This document shows positions 40,447-48,613 of a DNA stretch of 64,000 nt, in pieces. The stretch covers positions 11,067 through 75,066 of the forward strand of contig DATELA010000012.1 of NCBI GenBank assembly GCA_035277145.1. The letters are read 5' to 3'. How positions within the stretch are numbered: position 1 is the stretch's first letter; each line of letters opens with the position of its first letter. The stretch is from DASRAP01 sp035277145. Lineage in GTDB: Bacteria > Gemmatimonadota > Gemmatimonadetes > Gemmatimonadales > Gemmatimonadaceae. The translations under genes were made by a program, and so were the position numbers. Below the pieces are notes generated by a model that saw only the letters and a list, made by a program, of their open reading frames with translations, did no database searches and was not told where the DNA came from.

Positions 40447-41042
40447 CGGTCAGTCACCAGAATCACTGAACTCTCGCGTCCAAACTCATCGCGTACAGTC
40501 GACGCGCGGGGATCGAGAGTGATCGTCAAAGAGTCATCCACAAGGAACGCGTACGTGTACCGCCCGGGTCGCAGCGGCACCGTCGCCGCCCAAACACCGC
40601 CTTCGAGCCGCTGCAATGGCTGGGCCTGCGTGCGATCCCATCCATTGAAGTCACCGACCAACAGCACCCGGTTTGCTGTCCGGGCATCGAGTACAAACTG
40701 CTGTGACACGCGAATCGTTCCATCATTGGACACGGGGACGACGGGTGTCGTCACGGGTGATGCGTCCGCGCCATCAACCAGCGTTGGCGCGGGCTCCACG
40801 AGCACACGCCCCGCGTATCCGACCCCGAGTGCCGCCACCGCGATCGTCGCCGCAGCGAGCAATGGCACGGACGGCTGCCACGCTTCAGCGAGCGCGGCGC
40901 GCCATGGAGACTGCCGGCGCCCGCGCACACGCGCGAGTATCGCGGCCCGCGCACGCAGGTCGCTCGCCGGCAAAGTTTGCAGGCGTTTCACTAAACCGCC
41001 GATCACGTCGTCGGTTGAGTCCAAGTCCCGATCATCAGGCAC
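40443..41042 (-). CDS. membrane anti-sigma-like protein with periplasmic CBM48 domain
   Basis: 199 aa. GTG 41042 overlaps the sigma gene stop by 8 nt. A 55-residue cytosolic part (helical, no zinc finger) is followed by one membrane helix (about 60-80) and a periplasmic CBM48/AMPK-type glycogen-binding domain (about 118-197: RVLLVGDFNGWDRTQAQPL, WAATVPLRPGRYTYAFLVDD, DEFGRESSVILV). The conserved Trp and the FNGWD turn are carbohydrate-contact positions in the family. Position and topology suggest it restrains the ECF sigma and senses a glucan or related polymer outside the cytoplasm. No experimental support is known to me. Confidence 0.82.
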   Translation of the reverse strand: MPDDRDLDSTDDVIGGLVKRLQTLPASDLRARAAILARVRGRRQSPWRAALAEAWQPSVPLLAAATIAVAALGVGYAGRVLVEPAPTLVDGADASPVTTPVVPVSNDGTIRVSQQFVLDARTANRVLLVGDFNGWDRTQAQPLQRLEGGVWAATVPLRPGRYTYAFLVDDSLTITLDPRASTVRDEFGRESSVILVTDR

Positions 41043-41571
41043 GGTAGGCCTCCAGCATTCGTGCGCGCAGTACATCGCACGCGCGTTTCACTCGCATTTT
41101 GAGCGCCGACACGCCGACACCACTGATCGCCGCCATGTCGTCGTAGCTCATACCCTCGACGTGGTGGAGCAGAAACGCTTCACGCTGCTCCGCGCCGAGA
41201 GAATCCAGTAGTCCCCACAATTCCTCATGTGCTGCATCGTCTCCCAGCGGCCCAACCGCCAGCTCCGGCGTGTTATCGCTGAAGACGACGAAGGAATCGA
41301 GCCGTCGCCGTCGCACTCTCGACGTGCGGCACCGATTGGCGAGGATTCGGAAGAGCCATGGTTCGAACCGCAAGCTCTCGTCGAATCGCGGCAGCGCGTC
41401 GTACACTCGCACGAACGCGTCCTGCACCGCTTCCTCGGCGTCTTCGGCGCTCAGCAACATCTGCTGTGCGAACCGCACGCACCGCGCGTGGTAGTGCTCC
41501 ACGAGCGTTGCGAACGCTCGTTCGTCGCCAGCCTTCGCCCGATGAATGACGTCAGGATCGAGAACAGCCAC
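41035..41571 (-). CDS. ECF RNA polymerase sigma factor
   Basis: 178 aa, GTG start. Region 2 is at about 12-85 (AKAGDERAFATLVEHYHARCVRFA, EEAVQDAFVRVYDALPRFD, FEPWLFRILANRCRT). Region 4 is at the C-terminus (LGAEQREAFLLHHVEGMSYDDMAAISGVGVSALKMRVKRACDVL). First gene of a four-gene minus-strand operon: sigma, CBM48 membrane protein, helical exported protein, CBM48 barrel. Each gene overlaps the next, so the stoichiometry is tightly set. Confidence 0.93.
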   Translation of the reverse strand: MAVLDPDVIHRAKAGDERAFATLVEHYHARCVRFAQQMLLSAEDAEEAVQDAFVRVYDALPRFDESLRFEPWLFRILANRCRTSRVRRRRLDSFVVFSDNTPELAVGPLGDDAAHEELWGLLDSLGAEQREAFLLHHVEGMSYDDMAAISGVGVSALKMRVKRACDVLRARMLEAYRA

Positions 41572-41812
41572 GACGGATCGAGCTCGGTGTGAGGGTCAAT
41601 TGTCCAGGAGCTTCCTGCTACACAATCTCACCGGTTAAGCCCGGGGCCAAGTGATGCTGGCCGTTGGGTTTAGTCGGCACACTGTCCTACCCGGCCAGCC
41701 AGAGTCAGGTCACAGGTGCCCGCCGCGTCGGCGCCGGCGGTCGCTGTCGTGTAACCCATTATTTCGCCGCCACTTACGGACACGTGAGGCTGGGTGACGT
41801 GGTGCGTCCGCT
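41572..41812. promoter_or_regulatory. divergent intergenic region
   Basis: 241 bp between the sigma operon and yggT. The only structures I see are the small hairpin AGGAGCTTCCT and the inverted pair GCTGGCCG (41658) / CCGGCCAGC (41694). No convincing promoter pair or riboswitch could be placed. Confidence 0.4.
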
Positions 41813-42418
41813 ATGATTGACCCCGTGAACTCCGTCGTGCACGCGCTCGGAAGCACGCTCGACTTCCTCCGCGGGGTTTTTTTCGCGGCAGGCGCCGCGC
41901 TGACGGCATTGTGCGCCATTGAATGGGCGACGCGCACCAATCGCATGAGCGCGTTCTCGCCCGTCGCGCGCGCGACGCACCGCCTTCTCGCACGCCCGCT
42001 CAAGATCGTGGAGCATCGCGTACTGCGCGCGGGGGGCAATCCGGTGTCCGCACCGTGGTTCATGCTGATCGCGTTTTTCGTACTCGGAATTCTCGTGCTG
42101 TCGACGCTCGATTTCGTCCGCTCGCAGTTGGCCGGACTTTCGTATGCGCTCGACGCGGGACCGCGCGGTGTGTTGCGGCAAGTTGTGCAGTGGGCGTTCT
42201 ACCTGATGTACGCGGCCATTCTGATCTCGGTGATTTCATCGTGGCTGCAGCTGAATCCATTTGGACGGATTGTGCGCACTGCGCGCGCGATTACGGAACC
42301 GTTGTTGACGCCCATTCGTCGCGTGCTTCCACCAGTGTCCGCATTCGACCTGTCGCCGCTGGTGTTGTGGCTGCTCCTCAGTTGGATCGTGCAGCCGCTG
42401 CTGATGCGCGCTCTATAG
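41813..42418 (+). CDS. YggT family membrane protein
   Basis: 201 aa, integral membrane with about four segments. It contains two YggT-type hydrophobic repeats. The second shows the hallmark YLMYAAILISVISSWLQLNPFGRIVRTARAIT followed by EPLLTPIRRVLPPVSAFDLSPLVLWLLL. YggT proteins are linked to envelope stress, osmotic shock or cell-division/photosystem factors in different groups, and no biochemical role is firm. It stands alone, 180 bp upstream of metF, separated from it by the riboswitch region. Confidence 0.88.
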   Translation: MIDPVNSVVHALGSTLDFLRGVFFAAGAALTALCAIEWATRTNRMSAFSPVARATHRLLARPLKIVEHRVLRAGGNPVSAPWFMLIAFFVLGILVLSTLDFVRSQLAGLSYALDAGPRGVLRQVVQWAFYLMYAAILISVISSWLQLNPFGRIVRTARAITEPLLTPIRRVLPPVSAFDLSPLVLWLLLSWIVQPLLMRAL

Positions 42419-42482
42419 ACGTGACGCAGGGCACATCCCTTGCGTCTTCGCTATGAAATGGCGAGAATGAGCGCGACAACTG

Positions 42483-42536
42483 ACCTCGTGGCGATTTACG
42501 GCAACTTGCGGCCACGTAAAACAACTCGCTAAAGCG
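42483..42536 (+). ncRNA. SAM-II riboswitch aptamer
   Basis: CGTGGC (42487-42492) and GCCACG (42511-42516) form the P1 stem. The loop begins GATTTACGG and contains CTTGCG. The 3' segment GTAAAACAACTCGCTAAAG holds the near-invariant TAAA and GCTAAAG of the class. The whole fits the SAM-II consensus (GUGAUUU ... CUUGC ... CCACGUUAAA ... GCUAAA), a pseudoknot that binds S-adenosylmethionine. It lies 60 nt before metF, as expected for a methionine-pathway control element. Confidence 0.9.
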
Positions 42537-42538
42537 CC

Positions 42539-42573
42539 GGCCCCGTGCCACGCGCTGAGGGGCATTTTCTTTT
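42539..42573 (+). terminator. terminator-like hairpin after the SAM-II aptamer
   Basis: GCCCC (42540-42544) pairs with GGGGC (42559-42563) and is followed by ATTTTCTTTT. This looks like an intrinsic terminator between aptamer and metF, so the switch could act by transcription termination. The GAGGGG of its right arm is also the only ribosome-binding-site-like sequence, but it is 35 nt from ATG. Confidence 0.6.
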
Positions 42574-42597
42574 GCGTACACGTACGTCGACGATCTG

Positions 42598-43482
42598 ATG
42601 GCGACGCCGCTGACAGAGCCATTCTCGGTTTCCTTCGAGTTTTTTCCGCCGAACACGCCGGAAATGGAGGAGACGTTGTGGCGTTCCATCAAGCGACTCG
42701 AGCCGTTGGCGCCGCGCTTTGTGTCCGTGACGTACGGGGCGGCGGGCAGTACGCGCGAGCGCACGCACCGCACGGTGCGTCGCATCGTCGACGAAACGTC
42801 GCTCGTTCCGGCGGCGCACCTCACGTGCGTTGGCGCAACGCGCGACGACATCAATGAAGTGGCGGACGATTACTGGAACGCGGGCGTGCGGCACATCGTC
42901 GCGCTGCGCGGCGATCCCGCGGCGGGAACGACCACGTACGCGCCGCATCCTGGTGGATATGCGTACGCCGCGGATCTCGTCGAAGGACTTCGCAAGCGCC
43001 GCGACTTCGAACTCTCGGTTGCTGCGTATCCCGAAGGACATCCGGACGCGGTTTCACCGCAGCAGGATCTCGACAACCTCAAACGCAAAATCGACGCGGG
43101 GGCAACGCGCGCGATTACGCAGTTTTTCTTTTTCAACGACGTCTACTTTCGGTTCATCGAGCGCGCACAGCGCGCAGGTATCACGGTGCCGATCGTGCCG
43201 GGCATCATGCCGGTCACGAACTTCGTGCAGATGCGCAAGTTTGCGGCGAAAGCCGGAACGGAAGTTCCCGACAGCATGGCGCGGTTGTTCGACGGACTCG
43301 AGAACGATCCCGACACACGAAAACTCGTATCGGCAACGGTCGTCGCCGAACAATGCCAAACGCTCGCGCGGAACGGCGTGCGTGAATTTCACTTTTACAC
43401 GCTGAACCGCGCTGATTTGAGTTTTGCGATTTGCCACATCCTGGGACTGCGGCCAAAGACGGGTACCGGGGCACCGCAATGA
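42598..43482 (+). CDS. metF: 5,10-methylenetetrahydrofolate reductase
   Basis: 294 aa, FAD-dependent TIM barrel that reduces methylene-THF to methyl-THF. Family motifs: FSVSFEFFPPNTPEMEETLW (residues 9-28), FVSVTYGAAGSTRERT, HIVALRGDPAAG, ITQFFFFNDVYFRFIERA (substrate/FAD region) and IVPGIMPVTNF. The C-terminal EFHFYTLNRADLSFAI is typical. It is preceded by a SAM-II riboswitch and overlaps metH by ATGA, so methyl-THF supply and use are co-regulated by SAM. Confidence 0.96.
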   Translation: MATPLTEPFSVSFEFFPPNTPEMEETLWRSIKRLEPLAPRFVSVTYGAAGSTRERTHRTVRRIVDETSLVPAAHLTCVGATRDDINEVADDYWNAGVRHIVALRGDPAAGTTTYAPHPGGYAYAADLVEGLRKRRDFELSVAAYPEGHPDAVSPQQDLDNLKRKIDAGATRAITQFFFFNDVYFRFIERAQRAGITVPIVPGIMPVTNFVQMRKFAAKAGTEVPDSMARLFDGLENDPDTRKLVSATVVAEQCQTLARNGVREFHFYTLNRADLSFAICHILGLRPKTGTGAPQ

Positions 43483-46400
43483 CCACGGCCGCAGGCGTCC
43501 GCACCCGCGCTGAGCGGCTCGCTATGCTCGAGCCGTTGCTCGCGCAGCGCATTCTCGTGCTCGACGGCGCGATGGGCACGATGCTGCAGGAACACAAACT
43601 CACGGAATCCGATTATCGCGGTGCGCGCTTCGCGGATTGGCCGATCGACGTGCGCGGTAACAACGATCTGCTCACCCTCACGCAGCCGGAAATCGTGCAG
43701 GGTGTGCACGCGAAGTATTTCGAAGCCGGCGCGGACGTCGTCGAGACGAACACATTCACGAGTACGTCGATCGCGCAGGCCGATTACCAGATGCAGGATC
43801 TCGCGCGCGAACTGAACGTGGAATCGGCGCGCCTCGCGCGCGCAGTCGCGGACTCATTCGAAGCCGATGAACCGGAGCGCCCACGTTTCGTCGCGGGAAT
43901 TCTCGGACCGACAAATCGCTCTGCGTCGCTCTCACCCGACGTGAACGATCCCGGCCGGCGCGACATCACGTTCGATCAACTCGCCGCCGCATACGCCGAC
44001 GCTGCGCACGGATTGCTCGACGGCGGCGCCGACTTCCTGATGGTCGAGACGATTTTCGACACGCTCAATGCGAAAGCCGCATTGTTCGCCGTCGAGACGG
44101 TGTTCGAAGCACGCGGCGAACGCGTGCCGGTCATGATCTCGGGCACCATCACCGACCGCTCGGGACGCACACTCAGCGGACAAACCGCGGAAGCCTTCTG
44201 GTATTCCGTGATGCACGCGAAGCCGTTCAGCATCGGCTTCAACTGCGCGCTCGGCGCCGAAGATCTGCGTCCGTTCGTGCAGGAGCTCGCGCGCGTCGCG
44301 CCGTGCTATGTGAGCGTGCATCCGAACGCGGGCTTGCCAAACGAGTTCGGCGGATACGACGAAACGCCGGCGCACACGTCGCGCGTGCTCAATGAATTCG
44401 CGCGCGCGGGCATGGTGAACATCGTGGGCGGTTGCTGCGGCACGACGCCCGCGCACGTGCGCGCGATCGCCGACGCGGTGCACGGCGTCGCGCCGCGAGC
44501 GCGTCCCGTCGTACCGCCGCAACTGCGACTGAGCGGACTCGAACCGGTCGTGCTCGGTCCGAACTCGAACTTCGTGAACGTCGGCGAACGCACCAACGTC
44601 ACGGGCTCCAAAAAATTCGCCGAGTTGATCAAGGCGGGCGACTACCAGGCGGCGCTCGCGGTGGCGCGGCAGCAGGTCGAGAGCGGCGCGCAAATCATCG
44701 ACATCAACTTCGACGAAGGCTTGCTCGACGCCGAAGCGGCGATGGCGCGTTTTCTGAATCTCATCGCCAGCGAGCCATCGATCGCGAAAGTACCGATCAT
44801 GCTCGACTCGTCGAAGTGGTCGGTGCTCGAGATCGGCCTCAAGCACGCGCAGGGCCGCGGAATCGTGAATTCGATTTCGATGAAGGACGGTGAAGAAGAT
44901 TTCATTCGCCGCGCGAAGCTCGTGAATCGCTACGGCGCGGCGATGATCGTGATGGCGTTCGACGAACAGGGACAGGCCGACACGCAGAAGCGAAAGATCG
45001 AGATCTGCACGCGCGCGTATCGCTTGCTCACCGCGAACGGCATCCCGCCGGAAGACATCATCTTCGATCCGAACATTTTCGCGATCGGCACCGGCATCGA
45101 AGAGCACGCGAACTACGCGGTCGATTTCATCGAAGCCACGCGCACGATCAAGGGCACGCTGCCGCACGCGCGGGTTTCCGGTGGCGTGAGCAACGTTTCG
45201 TTCTCGTTCCGCGGCAACAATCCGGTCCGCGAAGCGATTCACGCCGTGTTCCTGTACCACGCGATTCACGCGGGCATGGACATGGGCATCGTCAACGCGG
45301 GCGCGCTGCCTGTGTACGACGACATCCCGAAAGAATTGCTCGAGCGCGTGGAAGATCTCGTGCTCAACCGCCGGGCGGATTCGACCGAGCGTTTGCTCGA
45401 AATCGCCGACGCGCACAAGAGCGCGGCGCGCGCAACGGGTCCCGATCTCACGTGGCGCGAAGCACCGGTCACCGAGCGATTGTCGCACGCCCTCGTGCAC
45501 GGCATCGACGAGTTCGTGATCGAAGACGTCGAGGAAGCGCGCAAATTGTTCGAGCGCCCGATTCAGGTCATCGAAGGTCCGCTGATGGACGGCATGAATA
45601 TCGTCGGCGATTTGTTCGGCGCCGGCAAAATGTTTTTGCCTCAAGTCGTGAAGAGCGCGCGCGTCATGAAGCGCGCGGTCGCACACCTCATTCCGTACAT
45701 CGAGGCGTCGAAGTCCGAAGCGTCGAAGCCCGTCGGCACCGTCGTCATGGCCACCGTCAAAGGCGACGTGCACGATATCGGCAAGAACATCGTCGGCGTC
45801 GTGCTCCAGTGTAACAACTACAAAGTCATCGACCTCGGCGTGATGGTCCCGTGCGCGAAGGTTCTCGACGTCGCGCGCAAGGAAAAAGCCGACATCATCG
45901 GCTTGAGCGGGTTGATTACGCCGTCGCTTGAAGAAATGGCGTTCGTCGCCCGCGAAATGAAACGCGAGGGCTTCGAGGTTCCGCTGCTGATTGGCGGCGC
46001 GACGACATCGAAAGTGCACACCGCGGTGCGCATCGCGACCGAGTACGAAGGCGACGTCGTGCACGTGCTCGATGCATCGCGCGCGGTTGGCGTCGCGTCC
46101 GCGTTGCTGAGCACCGAGCAGCGCCCGGCGTTCTCGCAGAAAACGCGTACGGAGTACGAAGACATTCGCGTGCGTCGCGCAGCGCGTACCAACGCGCAAC
46201 CAAAACGCACAATCGACGAGGCGCGCGCGAACAAAGTCCCGATCAACTGGAAGACGAGCCCCGCGCCCACGCGGCCGTCGTACACTGACGCACGCACGCT
46301 CGACGATCTCCCGCTGCGCGAGCTCGTCACGCGCATCGACTGGACACCGTTTTTTCAGACGTGGGAAATCGCGGGACGCTATCCCGATGTGCTCAACGAT

Positions 46401-47186
46401 CCCGTAACGGGTGCCGCGGCGCGCGGACTGTGGAGCGACGCGCAGATCATGCTCGAACGCATCGTGCGTGAGAAGCTGCTCACGGCGCGCGCCGTGGTCG
46501 GCTTCTTCCCTGCCGCGAGCACCGGTGACGACATCACGCTGTTCACCGATGAATCGCGCAAGGAAACGCGTGCCATCGTGCACACCCTTCGCCAGCAAAT
46601 GTCGAAGGAGCCTGGCCGTCCGAACCGCGCGCTCGCCGATTATGTCGCGCCCCGTGACACCGGTATCAATGATTGGATTGGCGCGTTCACCGTGACCGCG
46701 GGCGTTGGGCTCGATGCGGTCGTCGCGAAGTTCGAGAAGGACAACGACGACTATTCCGCAATTCTCGCCAAGGCGCTCGCCGATCGTCTCGCGGAGGCCG
46801 GCGCCGAGTGGCTGCATGAACGCGTGCGTCGCGAGTTGTGGGCGTATGCGCCGAATGAATCGCTCGACAACACGGCGCTCATCAAAGAAGAATACCAAGG
46901 CATTCGTCCCGCGCCGGGTTATCCCGCGTGCCCCGATCATACGGAGAAATCGACGCTGTTCGAATTGCTCGACGTGACGTCACGCATCGGCGTGACACTC
47001 ACCGAGAGTTACGCGATGCTTCCGACGGCGGCTGTGTGCGGCTGGTACTTCTGGCATCCGGACGCGAAGTACTTCGGGCTCGGTCGCGTCGAGAAGGATC
47101 AGGTGATCGATTACGCGAAGCGGAAAGGAATGGATCTGCGCGAGATGGAGCGCTGGTTGGCGCCAAACCTGAACTACACCGGGTAG
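43479..47186 (+). CDS. metH: cobalamin-dependent methionine synthase
   Basis: 1235 aa, full four-module enzyme. The homocysteine domain has zinc ligands Cys256 (GFNCALGAE) and Cys319/Cys320 (GGCCGTTP). The pterin domain starts near 365 (FVNVGERTNVTGSKKFAEL). The cap and B12 domain has the cobalamin-ligand motif GDVHDIGKNIVGVVL (near 762). The SAM-binding reactivation domain ends GIRPAPGYPACPDHTEKSTLFELL. It transfers methyl from methyl-THF to homocysteine. ATG 43479 overlaps the metF stop. The last residues NYTG and the stop TAG merge into a GGGTACC repeat, so the extreme C-terminus may have been trimmed. It requires B12. Confidence 0.97.
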   Translation: MTTAAGVRTRAERLAMLEPLLAQRILVLDGAMGTMLQEHKLTESDYRGARFADWPIDVRGNNDLLTLTQPEIVQGVHAKYFEAGADVVETNTFTSTSIAQADYQMQDLARELNVESARLARAVADSFEADEPERPRFVAGILGPTNRSASLSPDVNDPGRRDITFDQLAAAYADAAHGLLDGGADFLMVETIFDTLNAKAALFAVETVFEARGERVPVMISGTITDRSGRTLSGQTAEAFWYSVMHAKPFSIGFNCALGAEDLRPFVQELARVAPCYVSVHPNAGLPNEFGGYDETPAHTSRVLNEFARAGMVNIVGGCCGTTPAHVRAIADAVHGVAPRARPVVPPQLRLSGLEPVVLGPNSNFVNVGERTNVTGSKKFAELIKAGDYQAALAVARQQVESGAQIIDINFDEGLLDAEAAMARFLNLIASEPSIAKVPIMLDSSKWSVLEIGLKHAQGRGIVNSISMKDGEEDFIRRAKLVNRYGAAMIVMAFDEQGQADTQKRKIEICTRAYRLLTANGIPPEDIIFDPNIFAIGTGIEEHANYAVDFIEATRTIKGTLPHARVSGGVSNVSFSFRGNNPVREAIHAVFLYHAIHAGMDMGIVNAGALPVYDDIPKELLERVEDLVLNRRADSTERLLEIADAHKSAARATGPDLTWREAPVTERLSHALVHGIDEFVIEDVEEARKLFERPIQVIEGPLMDGMNIVGDLFGAGKMFLPQVVKSARVMKRAVAHLIPYIEASKSEASKPVGTVVMATVKGDVHDIGKNIVGVVLQCNNYKVIDLGVMVPCAKVLDVARKEKADIIGLSGLITPSLEEMAFVAREMKREGFEVPLLIGGATTSKVHTAVRIATEYEGDVVHVLDASRAVGVASALLSTEQRPAFSQKTRTEYEDIRVRRAARTNAQPKRTIDEARANKVPINWKTSPAPTRPSYTDARTLDDLPLRELVTRIDWTPFFQTWEIAGRYPDVLNDPVTGAAARGLWSDAQIMLERIVREKLLTARAVVGFFPAASTGDDITLFTDESRKETRAIVHTLRQQMSKEPGRPNRALADYVAPRDTGINDWIGAFTVTAGVGLDAVVAKFEKDNDDYSAILAKALADRLAEAGAEWLHERVRRELWAYAPNESLDNTALIKEEYQGIRPAPGYPACPDHTEKSTLFELLDVTSRIGVTLTESYAMLPTAAVCGWYFWHPDAKYFGLGRVEKDQVIDYAKRKGMDLREMERWLAPNLNYTG

Positions 47187-47245
47187 CGGGTACCGGGTAC
47201 CGGGACGCAGTTCGTACCCGGTCCCCGGTCCCCGGTCCCCGCTCC
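47176..47245. repeat. family G (GGGTACC / GGTCCCC) inverted microrepeat
   Basis: GGGTAGCGGGTACCGGGTAC and CGGGACG on the left face CGTACCCGGTCCCCGGTCCC and CGGTCCCC on the right around CAGTT. It starts inside the last metH codons (supplying TAG) and ends at the pxpA start codon. Confidence 0.85.
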
Positions 47246-47246
47246 C

Positions 47247-47966
47247 ATGTCCCACATCGATCTCAACGCCGACCTCGGCGAAGGATTTGCCGGCGTCGCT
47301 CCGCCCGATGACGCAACGCTCCTCACGATCGTGACGAGCGCGAACATCGCGTGCGGATATCACGCGGGCGATGCGGTACTCATGCGGCGCACAGTTGTGG
47401 AAGCTGCGCAGCGCGGCGTCGCGATCGGCGCGCATCCCGGCTATCCCGATCCGACAGGATTCGGACGGCGCAACATGGACGCGAGCGCGAAAGAAGTCAC
47501 TGCGTATGTGATCGCGCAGATCGGCGCGCTCGATGCAATCTGTCGCGCCGCGGGCACGCGCTTGCGCTACGTGAAAGCGCACGGCGCGTTGTACAATCGC
47601 GCGGTGAAAGACGTCGCCATTGCCGACGCAATCGCGGAGGCCATTCGGCTCGTCGATTCATCACTCGCAATGCTCGGTTTGCCGAACAGTGCGTTGCTCG
47701 CAGCGGCCGAACGCGCGGGCTTGCGTCCGATTCGCGAAGGATTTGCCGATCGCGGATACAAACCAGATGGCACGCTCGTGCCGCGAACAGAACCGGGCGC
47801 GCTGCTCACCGATCCAAACGCTGCGGCAGATCAAGCAGAGAAACTCGCGTCGGGCGTCGACACGATTTGCGTGCACAGCGACACGCCGGGTTCGGTGAAT
47901 CTGCTTCGTGCCGTGTCCGCGCGGCTCACGTCGCGCGGCTACACACTCGCTCCGTTCGCGGCGTGA
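47247..47966 (+). CDS. pxpA: 5-oxoprolinase subunit A (LamB/YcsF family)
   Basis: 239 aa. Hallmarks are HIDLNADLGEGF at the N-terminus, ANIACGYHAGDAVLMRRTV, GAHPGYPDPTGFGRR, VKAHGALYN and CVHSDTPGSV. With PxpB and PxpC it forms the ATP-dependent prokaryotic 5-oxoprolinase that opens pyroglutamate to glutamate. ATG 47247 is fixed by the family N-terminus, yet the 20 nt before it are the C-rich arm of a repeat, and no Shine-Dalgarno sequence is present. It overlaps pxpB by GTGA. Confidence 0.95.
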   Translation: MSHIDLNADLGEGFAGVAPPDDATLLTIVTSANIACGYHAGDAVLMRRTVVEAAQRGVAIGAHPGYPDPTGFGRRNMDASAKEVTAYVIAQIGALDAICRAAGTRLRYVKAHGALYNRAVKDVAIADAIAEAIRLVDSSLAMLGLPNSALLAAAERAGLRPIREGFADRGYKPDGTLVPRTEPGALLTDPNAAADQAEKLASGVDTICVHSDTPGSVNLLRAVSARLTSRGYTLAPFAA

Positions 47967-48610
47967 CCGCGCCTGCGATCCTGCCACTCGGCGAAACCGC
48001 GCTCACGATTCGTCTGGCCGAAACGGCCAGCATAGAGGTCGCCGAGCAGTGCGCAGAGATCGCGGAGCGGATTCGCGCGGCAGGTATCGATGGGGTGCGC
48101 GAAGTTGTGTCCGCTATTGCGTCGGTCACGGTCTTTGCCGGGGACCGGATACCGGTGGCCGGGCTGAGAGCGGAATTGGAGCGCGTGCTCGCGCACACAC
48201 CCAGCGGCGCGACGACGACGCGAACGTTTGCGACGCACACGATTCCCACGCGCTACGACGGCGTCGATCTCGATGAAGTCGCCGAACGCGTGAAGCTCGA
48301 TCGCGACGAAGTGATTCGCCGTCATGCGTCGCGCGAGTATCGCGTGCTCTCAATCGGTTTCATGCCGGGCTGGGGATATCTCGGTCCACTCGACGCAGCG
48401 CTCGCGCTGCCGCGCCGCTCAACACCGCGCACGCGGATTCCGGCCGGTGCAGTGGCCATCATGGGCGCGCAAACGGGGATCTATCCGCGCGTGTCTCCCG
48501 GTGGGTGGAACCTGATCGGCACGACAAACGCGGTGCTGTTCGACGCCACGCGCACGCAGCCCGCGCTATTCCGCGCAGGCGACCGCGTGCGATTCGCGCA
48601 GATCTCGTAA
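47963..48610 (+). CDS. pxpB: 5-oxoprolinase subunit B
   Basis: 215 aa, GTG start overlapping the pxpA stop (GTGA). The KipI/PxpB (AHS1) family is shown by ILPLGETALTIRLAE at the N-terminus, HTIPTRYDGVDLDEVAER, YRVLSIGFMPGWGYLGPLD, and PAGAVAIMGAQTGIYPRVSPGGWNLIG, the last being the signature of the ATP-grasp-like site shared with allophanate/urea amidolyase-type proteins. Works with PxpA and PxpC in pyroglutamate hydrolysis. Confidence 0.94.
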   Translation: MTAPAILPLGETALTIRLAETASIEVAEQCAEIAERIRAAGIDGVREVVSAIASVTVFAGDRIPVAGLRAELERVLAHTPSGATTTRTFATHTIPTRYDGVDLDEVAERVKLDRDEVIRRHASREYRVLSIGFMPGWGYLGPLDAALALPRRSTPRTRIPAGAVAIMGAQTGIYPRVSPGGWNLIGTTNAVLFDATRTQPALFRAGDRVRFAQIS

Positions 48611-48613
48611 GCC

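Noticed and set aside
43932..46940. A 1002-codon open frame on the strand opposite metH
   Set aside because: It is a mirror of a high-GC gene with strong codon bias. The composition is extremely Arg/Asp/His-rich, with no domain, and metH is certain on the other strand.
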